NCBI GenBank assembly: GCA_038222915.1
Contig: JBBRHH010000048.1
Span: 1 to 18,126, forward strand
Direction of reading: 5' to 3'
DNA length: 18,126 nucleotides
DNA from: JBBRHH01 sp038222915
Lineage (GTDB): Bacteria > Planctomycetota > Phycisphaerae > Tepidisphaerales > Tepidisphaeraceae
A model generated the notes under the pieces. That model did no database searches, was not told the DNA's origin, and was given only the letters and a program-made list of their open reading frames with translations. Every line of letters begins with the position of its first letter. Positions within the stretch are counted from its first letter, which is position 1. Shown here one piece after another: positions 6,558-13,883 of the stretch. The translations under genes were made by a program, and so were the position numbers.

Positions 6558-7409
6558 TCAATTGAAACGAATACGGTGGGCATTCGCGTAAATATTCATT
6601 CGTTCGCCGCGCAGAAAGCCAACAAGGGTTTGGCCGCTCTCATTCGCAAATTCGGCGGCCAGCGACGAGGGCGCAGACACCGCCGCAACGATGGGAATTC
6701 GACCCGCCAGCGCCTTTTGCAGGATTTCAAAGGATGTTCGACCGCTGACCAGCAGAACGTGTTTGTCGAATGGACCAGAACCCTGCAAAAGACCATGCCC
6801 CAGAACTTTGTCAACCGCGTTGTGCCGGCCAACATCCTCGCGGAGCACCAATAGCTCACCCGTGGCCGTGAAGACCGCCGCAGCATGGAGGCCACCTGTG
6901 CGATCAAATGTCGCCTGGGTCTGCCGCATGATCTGGGGGAGTAAACTGAGAATCGACGCCGTGACCGTGACGTCGCTCTTGATCGCCGGAAGTCTGGATC
7001 GAACAGCGTCAATGGTAGCCTTTCCGCAGAGACCGCAACTCGACGACGCAAATACGTGGCGGGTGAGCTTTGCGAAATCGACGTAGACCTCTGGGGCGAG
7101 GGTGACGTTAACCAGGTTGCCCTCTTCGTTTCGTGGACAGAGTTCAACATTCAGCACATCGTCATGGTGGTGAATGATTCCTTCAGTCAGCAGGAACCCA
7201 ACCGCGAGTTCCTCGTCGTGGCCGGGCGTGCGCATGGTGACGCTGATGGCTCGGCCCCGCACGCGAATCTCCAGCGGTTCTTCGCAGGCGAGCTCGTCGT
7301 CGGCCTGCTGCGCTGTCTTTCCATCAAAGCGGAGTATCGAAACGAGGCCGGGTTTGGCGGAAGCGTCGATCACAACATCTACTCTACGCGTTCGCGATGC
7401 TTTGAGCAT
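6558..7409 (-). CDS. fdhD: FdhD-type sulfurtransferase, formate dehydrogenase accessory protein
   Basis: FdhD moves sulfur from a cysteine desulfurase to the bis-MGD molybdenum cofactor of formate dehydrogenases and related oxidoreductases. The 283-residue product has EEPLEIRVRG, the MRTPGHDEELAVGFLLTEGII region, and the sulfur-handling CGLC pair (Cys125 and Cys128). It also has GGLHAAAVF, REDVGRHNAVDKVLG for cofactor binding, SGRTSFEILQKAL and the C-terminal GFLRGERMNIYAN. No formate dehydrogenase gene is in the window, so the client enzyme is unknown. No clear Shine-Dalgarno site precedes the ATG; a strong hairpin ends 11 nt upstream. The gene's stop overlaps the first possible start of the downstream small gene. 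Confidence 0.95.
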   Translation of the reverse strand: MLKASRTRRVDVVIDASAKPGLVSILRFDGKTAQQADDELACEEPLEIRVRGRAISVTMRTPGHDEELAVGFLLTEGIIHHHDDVLNVELCPRNEEGNLVNVTLAPEVYVDFAKLTRHVFASSSCGLCGKATIDAVRSRLPAIKSDVTVTASILSLLPQIMRQTQATFDRTGGLHAAAVFTATGELLVLREDVGRHNAVDKVLGHGLLQGSGPFDKHVLLVSGRTSFEILQKALAGRIPIVAAVSAPSSLAAEFANESGQTLVGFLRGERMNIYANAHRIRFN

Positions 7410-7420
7410 CCAGAAATGAA

Positions 7421-7454
7421 TCGGCCCAGGAAGTCGGGTGACTGCCTGGGCCGA
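7421..7454 (-). terminator. Strong hairpin between folC and fdhD (terminator or translation-control element)
   Basis: Bases 7421-7430 pair perfectly with 7445-7454 (10 bp). After one mismatch, AGTC (7432-7435) pairs with GACT (7440-7443) around a tetraloop. On the minus strand it lies 25 nt past the folC stop. The sequence after it, ATTCATTTCT, is only partly T-rich, so termination may be leaky. It also lies just 11 nt before the fdhD ATG, where a ribosome-binding site would be. Confidence 0.55.
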
Positions 7455-7479
7455 AATTAATCAAAGATGGAACCGAACC

Positions 7480-8961
7480 TTATTGGGCGACTTTAGTCGC
7501 CAGGAGGCGCTTCGCCTCGCCAACGAGGTAGAAGCTGCCGGTGATGCAGATGAGGTCTTCCTTCGTCACGGCGCGATTGGCGATGGCAAGCGCCTCAGGG
7601 AGGCTGCGGGCCACTTGGGCCATCTTGCCGTAAAGCTCGATGTAGCGAGCCGCGAGTTCTTCCGGGTCTGCGCTGCGGACCGAGTCGACCTTGGTGAAGA
7701 TAACTTTGTCGGCGCCGCTGGTAATGCGGTCGAGCATACCGGCCACGTCTTTGTCACCGCAACAACCAAAGATAACAACCATGGAATCGTAGGGAATGTG
7801 CTGGCCAATCGCCCGCATCAGTGCGTCGATGCTGGCGGCGTTGTGTGCACCGTCAACGAGGATGCGCGGCGTGGTGCTGACCATCTCCATTCGGCCTGGA
7901 ATGATCGTCTTGCTGAGACCTTCCATCGCCTTGGTGTCGCTGATATTAGTAAAACCGCGGCTCTTCAGCTTATCAACAACGCTGAGCGCAAGGCCGCAGT
8001 TGACGGCTTGGTGTTCACCAACGAGCGGTACCGCAAGGTGCTCAAAGCGGCTGGTAGAGGTCGTAAGACAAATGCGGTTGTGGGGCCCCTGCATCCGCGT
8101 TGCTTCGAAGCGATAGCTGAATTCAATGGTCTTGCCGGTCACATCAAAGGGTGCACCGACCTTCTGGGCGACGCGTTGCAGGGTCGCCTCGGCTTCGGGC
8201 TCCTGGATGACCGTAATGGCCGGAACGCCGGCCTTGAAAATGCCGGCCTTTTCCTCAGCGATCTTGGGCAGCGTGTAGCCCAACTGCTGCATGTGATCTT
8301 TGCTGAGGCTGGTGATGCCTGTGACTTCGGGCTTGAGCACATTGGTGCTGTCGAGCCGGCCACCAAGGCCTGTCTCAACGACGGCAATATCGATCTCCTG
8401 CTCTTCAAAATATTTAAAGGCAATTGCGGTGAAGACATCAAAGAAGCTGGGAGTCGGCTTCACGCGGGCAACGATCGGCTCGACCATGCGAGTGAGCCGC
8501 CCCAGATCGGCCTGGGGAATCATTTCACCATTAACCATGATGCGTTCACGGATATCCATCAGGTGGGGGCTTGTGTAAAGGCCCACTTTGTACCCACAAG
8601 CTTGCAGCATCGCAGCGATCATTGCGCAGGTGCTGCCCTTGCCCTTCGTCCCAGCGATATGCACTGACTTGAACTGCTCGTGCGGGTTGCCTAACTTCTT
8701 AAGCAGGCTCCGCATACGATCCAGATCAAAGTTTTCATTGTTGTACCGGACAATGCGTAGTCGCTCATGATCTGTGAGCCCTGACAGATAACGCAAAGCC
8801 TTCGTGTAGGAGTTGACGGCAGGTGCCGACCTCGTTTCCTGCGCGGGCTTATTATCAACCGGTCCGGTTCGGATCTGCGGCGGGGCCTGCTTTGGACGAC
8901 TTCGCACTACTGTCGTCCGGCGGCGGCTGGTTACCTGGCGTTTTTTAGTCTTAAGCGGCAT
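7480..8961 (-). CDS. folC: Folylpolyglutamate synthase (Mur-ligase family; possibly also dihydrofolate synthase)
   Basis: FolC adds glutamate to folates and, in bifunctional forms, makes dihydrofolate from dihydropteroate. The 493-residue product has NFDLDRMRSLLKKLGNPH, the ATP loop HIAGTKGKGST (residues 101-111), YTSPHL, the ETGLGGRLDSTN metal/ATP region (196-207), SKDHMQQLG and EKAGIFKAGVPA. The C-terminal domain has LVDGAHN, FGCCGDKD and GSFYLVGEAKRL. About 48 N-terminal residues, very basic and Pro-rich (MPLKTKKRQVTSRRRT...), precede the conserved part and are unusual; a later start is conceivable but no better ATG is seen. A good promoter lies only 9 nt upstream. Substrate range cannot be decided from sequence alone. 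Confidence 0.94.
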   Translation of the reverse strand: MPLKTKKRQVTSRRRTTVVRSRPKQAPPQIRTGPVDNKPAQETRSAPAVNSYTKALRYLSGLTDHERLRIVRYNNENFDLDRMRSLLKKLGNPHEQFKSVHIAGTKGKGSTCAMIAAMLQACGYKVGLYTSPHLMDIRERIMVNGEMIPQADLGRLTRMVEPIVARVKPTPSFFDVFTAIAFKYFEEQEIDIAVVETGLGGRLDSTNVLKPEVTGITSLSKDHMQQLGYTLPKIAEEKAGIFKAGVPAITVIQEPEAEATLQRVAQKVGAPFDVTGKTIEFSYRFEATRMQGPHNRICLTTSTSRFEHLAVPLVGEHQAVNCGLALSVVDKLKSRGFTNISDTKAMEGLSKTIIPGRMEMVSTTPRILVDGAHNAASIDALMRAIGQHIPYDSMVVIFGCCGDKDVAGMLDRITSGADKVIFTKVDSVRSADPEELAARYIELYGKMAQVARSLPEALAIANRAVTKEDLICITGSFYLVGEAKRLLATKVAQ

Positions 8962-8970
8962 AAGCCGAGG

Positions 8971-8999
8971 ATTCTACCAGTTTTGACTTCCAACTGCAA
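8971..8999 (-). promoter_or_regulatory. Promoter for folC, placed very close to its start codon
   Basis: Read on the minus strand: TTGCAG (8999-8994), a 17-nt spacer, and TAGAAT (8976-8971) with a TG one base upstream (extended -10). The -10 matches five of six. Only 9 nt separate it from the annotated ATG at 8961, so the transcript would be leaderless or have a leader of a few bases. Confidence 0.5.
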
Positions 9000-9031
9000 A
9001 TTTTTGATGTAAACTTCGACATTCTCATGCC

Positions 9032-10939
9032 TTATATCATGTTTGATGCTGTCGCGAGCTCCCCTTTCGGGGCTGTAATCGGCTGCCATTGCACCGCGAC
9101 AAGGGTGAGATCGTCGATAAGTTCGACCTGGCCTCGATATCGATTGAGTGCTGTCACAGCGGTGTTCAATATCTCCTCAGCACTTTGTGCGTCCAAGGCG
9201 CATTGGTTCACAAGCCTCTTTGTTCCGAAGGCCGTGCCGTAGGCATCCTGAGCGTCGATTACCCCATCGGTAAATAGGAGTAGGCTCGACTCCGTCGGCA
9301 AATGAATCCGCACCGTCGGATAACGTTCGTTGCGATCGACGCCTAGTACCAGTTGCGAATCAACCGGTAGCGGCTTGGCACCATTGGCCGATGCGAGGAT
9401 CGGCGGAAAGTGCCCGGCGTTCGCCACCGAAACAACATTCGCCTCACGGTCGAGCACCATGATCACCACGGTCACAAACTGACCATGGAACACCTGCGTA
9501 CACAATTGCCGATTGACGTCCTCCAGGCACCGGCCCGGATCTTTGACGCGCAGCATGGTGTTGCGGATAAGCAGTTGCGTCGTCGCCATCAGGAAGGCCG
9601 CCGACATGCCATGGCCAGTGACGTCACCGATGGTGACGACCGTCCGTCCATCTGCCAGATCAAACCAATCGTAGAAATCGCCGGAGATGTGGTTGGCGGG
9701 CTGATTGATCGCCGCAATGTCCACACCATCCGACTTGTAGTGTTCCGGAAGCCACGCGAGCTGAATCCGGCGGGCCTGATCCAGTTCGCGGGCAATGATC
9801 CGATGTCGTTCGCGCTCGATCTTCACCCGACCCCGAATCAACTGTATCGCCGTCGAGAGAAGAATCGTGGTCATGGATACCACCACAAACAGCGCCCAAT
9901 AAAAAGTCCGGCGAAAAAGGCTGTTCAGCGCGGTATCCAGATTAGAGAGCGACGAAGAAATGACAACATTCCAGGTCTGGTTCCCGTTGACGAGATTGAT
10001 CGGCTCGATACTGGTGAGTGCGGGCGCCAGCGTGACCCCGCCAATAGTGGGCGGCGTTTCGAATATCTCCGTGCCCGCTTTCCCCGCGGCGATATAGTCG
10101 TTGGCAAGCTTTTTTACCGAAGCTTCCTTGCTGCTGGGATCGAAGCGGAAGCCAAGCAGCCGGGTGTTCATCGCTGCCATCACCGTGCTCGAATCATCCA
10201 AAAGAATCGCGGACATCGCCTTCTGGCGGTTCACTTCATTCAGAAAATGCTCGTGAAGCTTGTCGACAGGAACGACGGCCACAAAAAGCCGGTGCAGCGA
10301 CGTTGGCACGCAGATGAGATTGGCATCCTGGCCGCCAATGTTCATGACGGTGCTGATGGCAGGCCGGCCCAGCAGCCCGACTTCCCGAAGCCACTGGCTT
10401 GCAGCGTCCTTCACGTCCTCGGCCACCCGTGGCTGCTCCGGAAGAATACGAAGAATCCGCATGTCGGACGGTTCGTTGTCGATGGTCAACAGATACGAAA
10501 CCCGGTCCTGGATCTGCCAGTAAAGAATGTAGGGCACAATCCGGCCCGCCCCGGTATCGCTTGGAACTGGTGGCAGCGGCGGCAAGGCCATGTTGTTGCG
10601 CTGTACCCGGCGGACAATCGGCCTCTCCAGCGAATTGTGTGGCGCCGTCGTGGGCTCGCTCGCGGGCTGTGTCGACGCAATTCTCGCCTCGTCAATTGCC
10701 TCTTCGGCTTTGTGAAGCAGATCGAGATTGTCGGAAATGGAATTGTAAAAATTCTCGATGCCCGTCGCCGTCTGGTGCGCAACCAGTTGCTGCTGATGGG
10801 CGGCCTGTTCCAGAGCCTGCGCGCGAGCGTGAAAATAGAGTTCGCGACTGGCGAAAATCACCGCAGCCACGACAATCAGGAACGCGATGGCGTGAACCAT
10901 GACAATCTTGCGGGTGAAAAGCCGGATCGCTTTGTCCAT
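9032..10939 (-). CDS. Membrane-anchored SpoIIE/PP2C-type serine phosphatase with periplasmic sensor domain
   Basis: The 635-residue product has a membrane segment at about 14-30, a large extracytoplasmic region (31-345), a second membrane segment (346-368) and a charged helical linker (ERERHRIIARELDQARRIQLAWLP). A SpoIIE domain follows: SGDFYDWF (419-426), IGDVTGHGMSAAF (437-449), NAGHFPP, LLFTDGVIDAQD (Asp558) and IDDLTLVAV (608-616). All metal-binding aspartates of the PP2C fold appear present. Such proteins dephosphorylate anti-anti-sigma (STAS) partners in RsbU-like switches; none is encoded nearby. The sensor region resembles Cache-type architecture in layout and has a Pro-rich loop (119-126). 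ATG 10939 is chosen for a short basic N-terminus before the first helix; ATG 11002 is an alternative. Neither has a Shine-Dalgarno site. Confidence 0.88.
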   Translation of the reverse strand: MDKAIRLFTRKIVMVHAIAFLIVVAAVIFASRELYFHARAQALEQAAHQQQLVAHQTATGIENFYNSISDNLDLLHKAEEAIDEARIASTQPASEPTTAPHNSLERPIVRRVQRNNMALPPLPPVPSDTGAGRIVPYILYWQIQDRVSYLLTIDNEPSDMRILRILPEQPRVAEDVKDAASQWLREVGLLGRPAISTVMNIGGQDANLICVPTSLHRLFVAVVPVDKLHEHFLNEVNRQKAMSAILLDDSSTVMAAMNTRLLGFRFDPSSKEASVKKLANDYIAAGKAGTEIFETPPTIGGVTLAPALTSIEPINLVNGNQTWNVVISSSLSNLDTALNSLFRRTFYWALFVVVSMTTILLSTAIQLIRGRVKIERERHRIIARELDQARRIQLAWLPEHYKSDGVDIAAINQPANHISGDFYDWFDLADGRTVVTIGDVTGHGMSAAFLMATTQLLIRNTMLRVKDPGRCLEDVNRQLCTQVFHGQFVTVVIMVLDREANVVSVANAGHFPPILASANGAKPLPVDSQLVLGVDRNERYPTVRIHLPTESSLLLFTDGVIDAQDAYGTAFGTKRLVNQCALDAQSAEEILNTAVTALNRYRGQVELIDDLTLVAVQWQPITAPKGELATASNMI

Positions 10940-11037
10940 TGAGGAGATTACCAAGTGAGAGTCGCGGCGTTTCAGGATATCGCCCATATGATAATGGGCC
11001 ATCGCGCTGGATGTTAGGCGGCCCAGACCGATCGTAT

Positions 11038-11066
11038 TTGACAAAACTTCGTTAAACCCCGAAAAC
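11038..11066 (+). promoter_or_regulatory. Possible hisI promoter in the divergent phosphatase/hisI interval
   Basis: A perfect TTGACA (11038-11043) is followed after 17 nt by GAAAAC (11061-11066), a poor -10 matching only three of six bases. ATG of hisI is at 11075, 8 nt later. The -35 is convincing and the -10 is not. The 135 bp between the two divergent starts must hold both promoters. Confidence 0.25.
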
Positions 11067-11074
11067 CGACCGCA

Positions 11075-11464
11075 ATGAACGAGCAACTCGACAAGCTGAA
11101 ATTTGACGCCAACGGGCTGATTCCCTGCATCGTCCAGGACGTGACGAACGGGGAAGTTCTCATGCAGGCGTGGATGAATCGCGAGGCCATCGAGAAAACG
11201 CTGGCGACTAAGAAGATCCATACCTATAGCCGGAGCCGTGGCCGTCTCGCCCTCAAGGGAGAATCGAGCCGGCATTTTCAACATGTGAAGCAAGTGCTGA
11301 CCGACTGCGACCGCGACGTGCTGTTGTTCAAAGTCGTTCAGGATGTGGCGGCGTGTCATGAGGGGTATCGGAGCTGTTTCTTTCGAGAATTTCAGGAAGA
11401 AGGCGGTGCCTGGAAGACGATCGCCCAAAAAGCGTTCGAGCCGGAAAAGGTCTACGGGCAATGA
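11075..11464 (+). CDS. hisI: Phosphoribosyl-AMP cyclohydrolase
   Basis: This enzyme opens the purine ring of PR-AMP, the third step of histidine synthesis. The 129-residue product has FDANGLIPCIVQD, GEVLMQAWMNREA, YSRSRGRLALKGESS, the magnesium site DCDRD (Asp77, Asp79, Asp81) and the zinc cysteines Cys78, Cys94 and Cys101, whose 16- and 7-residue spacing equals that of the Methanothermobacter enzyme. Several usually conserved residues differ: the Trp of LWxKGE is Ala, SSGH is SSRH and DCDGD is DCDRD. It is a HisI-only protein with no HisE domain. No Shine-Dalgarno site is visible. Its stop overlaps the next start in ATGA, so it is translationally coupled to the transporter. Confidence 0.92.
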   Translation: MNEQLDKLKFDANGLIPCIVQDVTNGEVLMQAWMNREAIEKTLATKKIHTYSRSRGRLALKGESSRHFQHVKQVLTDCDRDVLLFKVVQDVAACHEGYRSCFFREFQEEGGAWKTIAQKAFEPEKVYGQ

Positions 11465-12759
11465 GCAACGCAGATGAGCGCAGGCGCGAAAAGCGGTCGC
11501 AATCCCGCGGACCGCGGCCCCCAGCCAAACCGCTCGACTACCGCTCGGTAGCCGCCAACGTGCAGAGCGACGATCCCGGCCGCGATGTCGCAACGTGGAT
11601 GCTGTGTGGCTATCTCACTCTCATCGTGGCCGCTTATGTGGCCATGCAGCGGCTGGATGTGATGCTGCCCGGCAGCAACCAGAATGCCCGGGTCTTTTTC
11701 CTCGCCACCGATGCCGCAACGCTCACCGGCTTTCAACTCGATCTCTCTTACCGCGACGGGTTCCTCGGACCCGTCATCATCTTCATCCTCACGCTCGGCG
11801 GCGCGCTGGTGAGTCTGATTGTCGGCGGTATGGCCGCCGTCCGGGTGCTGCGCCTTCCGTACACAGATCGCCAGATTCGCTGGAGTGCGCTGGCGTGGAC
11901 GGGAGCCTCCATCGGCGTGGGCGTGCTCTGTCAGATTCAGAAGGGGTGGCATAACAACGGCGTCGATATCTTCGGCGCATTTCTCCGCACACTGGCGGCA
12001 TTCTCAACCAGCGGTGTTTACTATGGCAGGCTGCCGGAAATTACATCCTGGCAAACGCAGTTCATTCTGATGCCGCTGGGCATCCTGGGCGGGTTTGGAC
12101 TTCCGGTGCTGATGGAGATTGTCGACTGGCTGCGCACCCGCCGGCCACTTTCTCCGCACAGTCTAACCGTCCTCTCCATGACCGCGTGGATTTACATCGT
12201 TGCCTTTGTCCTATTCGCCACCGTTCAGATTTCCTCCGCATCCTTGACATCAACAATGAAGGTTCTGGCGTCGTCATCCGTCGCCGCGATCAATGGCCGG
12301 ACGATTGGTTCACCAATGCAATTTGTCCTCGAATATCCATCCGTGATGCAGTGGCTGTTGATTGTGTTGATGTTCATCGGCGCCAGCCCGGCCGGTACGG
12401 GAGGCGGCTTAAAGACCACGACGTTGGTTGCGCTGTTTAAGGGCGTGCGACGCGCCAACAATGATCAGCCCGCCGGGCGCGGCTTTGCAATCGCGTCGAC
12501 ATGGCTGACCCTTTATATCGGCGCTGCACTGGTTGTCTTTCTATTGCTCCTGTGGACGCAGTCCGATCCGCCCGATCGACTCTTCTTCCAAACCATCAGC
12601 GCCATCAGCAATGTCGGCTTATCGCATGACAAACTCTCTACGGCCGGCCCCGGCCTCTTTATTCTTTCCGCCGCGATGCTGTTCGGACGCGTTGTCCCGC
12701 TGCTGATTCTCTGGTGGATGGCGCACTCAACGTCGAATGAAGAACTCGCAGTTGGGTGA
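11461..12759 (+). CDS. TrkH/KtrB-type potassium (cation) transporter membrane subunit
   Basis: The 432-residue product has a 40-residue basic cytoplasmic N-terminus and then many hydrophobic helices. The four pore-loop signatures of the TrkH/KtrB/HKT superfamily can be seen: DAATLTGF (Gly90), LAAFSTSGV (Gly185), the best conserved FIGASPAGTGGGLKTTT (305-321), and TISAISNVGLS (Gly386), followed by MLFGRVVPLLIL. Such subunits import K+ (or Na+), gated by a cytoplasmic TrkA/KtrA RCK protein, which is not in this window. The protein is shorter than E. coli TrkH and closer in size to KtrB. It overlaps hisI by 4 bp, an odd partner functionally. Ion specificity is not decided. Confidence 0.85.
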   Translation: MSNADERRREKRSQSRGPRPPAKPLDYRSVAANVQSDDPGRDVATWMLCGYLTLIVAAYVAMQRLDVMLPGSNQNARVFFLATDAATLTGFQLDLSYRDGFLGPVIIFILTLGGALVSLIVGGMAAVRVLRLPYTDRQIRWSALAWTGASIGVGVLCQIQKGWHNNGVDIFGAFLRTLAAFSTSGVYYGRLPEITSWQTQFILMPLGILGGFGLPVLMEIVDWLRTRRPLSPHSLTVLSMTAWIYIVAFVLFATVQISSASLTSTMKVLASSSVAAINGRTIGSPMQFVLEYPSVMQWLLIVLMFIGASPAGTGGGLKTTTLVALFKGVRRANNDQPAGRGFAIASTWLTLYIGAALVVFLLLLWTQSDPPDRLFFQTISAISNVGLSHDKLSTAGPGLFILSAAMLFGRVVPLLILWWMAHSTSNEELAVG

Positions 12760-12761
12760 AT

Positions 12762-13799
12762 TTACTCGGGATTCGTGTTCTCGGGCTTGGGTTCCCGATT
12801 CATCAGCTCGCTCAACGCACTCAAAACGTCCTTGTTCTCGAACAAAACCGCATACACCGATTCCGTGATCGGCATCTCAACCCGATATCGTCGGGCCAAT
12901 TCCCTGACAGACCGCGTCGTCGGCACGCCTTCAGCAACGCTCGCCATTTCACCCAGAACAACGTCAAGCTTCTTACCCTTCCCGATCTGCTCACCAACGT
13001 GGCGATTTCGACCTTCGGGACTGACGCATGTAGTGATGAGATCGCCGAGGCCGGCCAGTCCGCCGAATGTTGCTTCGGTTGCGCCCATCGCCACGCCCAG
13101 CCGGGTGATTTCGACCAGGCCTCGCGTGACCAAGGCAGCCTTCGCATTCGAACCCGCGCCCAGACCATCGAGAATGCCGGCTGCGATGGCGATGACATTT
13201 TTGGTAGCCGCAGCAAGCTCCACGCCGATCACGTCGGCGTTTGTATAAACGCGAAACCACTGCGTGGAAAGTGCCCGCTGCACGCGCGTCGCAAGCTCCG
13301 AATCTGCAGAAGCGACGACGGCCGTCGCCGGAAGATATCGCGCCAGCTCCGCGGCAATATTGGGCCCCGATACAACCGCGAGTGGATGCGCATCCTTTTG
13401 CCTCCCCTTCATTCGAAGATCGCCCAGCACATCGTCAACGATCTGCGTCGGCCGAAGCAGCGTGTTATTTTCAACGCCCTTGGCGACAGAAACCACCGGC
13501 ACTCCCTCAGGCAGATTAGGTCCAACGCGTTCCCAGACGCCGCGCATGTACTGCGTCGGCACTGCCGACAGAACCAGGCTGACGCCGTCAAAACATTCGC
13601 TGTCACTGGCGGTCAATCGCACGTTGGGCGGAATGCGCACGCCCGGCAATAGCCGTCGCTGCTCGCGATCCTGCAAAAGACGATCGATCGATTCTTCAAA
13701 AGCACCCCACATCGTGACGCCGTGGCCCCCCTCACTGAGCAGAATCGAGCAGACGGTGGCCATAGCGCCGTCGCCGAGGATGGTTACCTGTTCGGGCAT
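12762..13799 (-). CDS. gpsA: Glycerol-3-phosphate dehydrogenase [NAD(P)+]
   Basis: This cytoplasmic enzyme reduces dihydroxyacetone phosphate to sn-glycerol 3-phosphate for phospholipid synthesis. The 345-residue product has family length. It shows the N-terminal dinucleotide loop ILGDGAMAT (G9, G11, A14), SVAKGVE (Lys107), SGPNIAAEL, the catalytic ATKNVIAIAAG (Lys200), AGLGDLITTC (Asp253) and RNR (264-266). The loop is GxGxxA instead of the common GxGxxG, and SGPNIAAE replaces the usual GPTFAKE-like motif. No Shine-Dalgarno site precedes the ATG. Its stop is 2 bp from that of the transporter gene (convergent), and it is divergent from apgM across an 84-bp gap. Confidence 0.95.
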   Translation of the reverse strand: MPEQVTILGDGAMATVCSILLSEGGHGVTMWGAFEESIDRLLQDREQRRLLPGVRIPPNVRLTASDSECFDGVSLVLSAVPTQYMRGVWERVGPNLPEGVPVVSVAKGVENNTLLRPTQIVDDVLGDLRMKGRQKDAHPLAVVSGPNIAAELARYLPATAVVASADSELATRVQRALSTQWFRVYTNADVIGVELAAATKNVIAIAAGILDGLGAGSNAKAALVTRGLVEITRLGVAMGATEATFGGLAGLGDLITTCVSPEGRNRHVGEQIGKGKKLDVVLGEMASVAEGVPTTRSVRELARRYRVEMPITESVYAVLFENKDVLSALSELMNREPKPENTNPE

Positions 13800-13845
13800 A
13801 TCGAATGTTGTACTGGAAGAGGAGCGGGTGGTGTAGATGCCTCAA

Positions 13846-13874
13846 TTGCGGCCCATCGCCCGATTCCTTACATT
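13846..13874 (+). promoter_or_regulatory. Candidate apgM promoter giving a near-leaderless transcript
   Basis: TTGCGG (13846-13851) and TACATT (13869-13874) are exactly 17 nt apart. The -10 matches four of six bases and the -35 three of six. The ATG is only 9 nt after the -10, and no Shine-Dalgarno site exists, consistent with a leaderless mRNA. It lies in the gpsA/apgM divergent gap. Confidence 0.4.
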
Positions 13875-13883
13875 CGACGCGAC

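Noticed and set aside
7438..8667. 409-residue plus-strand frame
   Set aside because: It is antisense to folC; no family motif, and long antisense frames are expected at this base composition.
9410..10942. 510-residue plus-strand frame
   Set aside because: It is antisense to the phosphatase gene, whose motifs are clear; the translation is Arg/His-rich with no known domain.
10940..11593. N-terminal extension of the phosphatase frame to 853 residues
   Set aside because: It runs antisense through the whole of hisI, which has clear family motifs, and encodes no recognisable domain before the first membrane helix.
12756..13652. 298-residue plus-strand frame
   Set aside because: It is antisense to gpsA and shows no motif.
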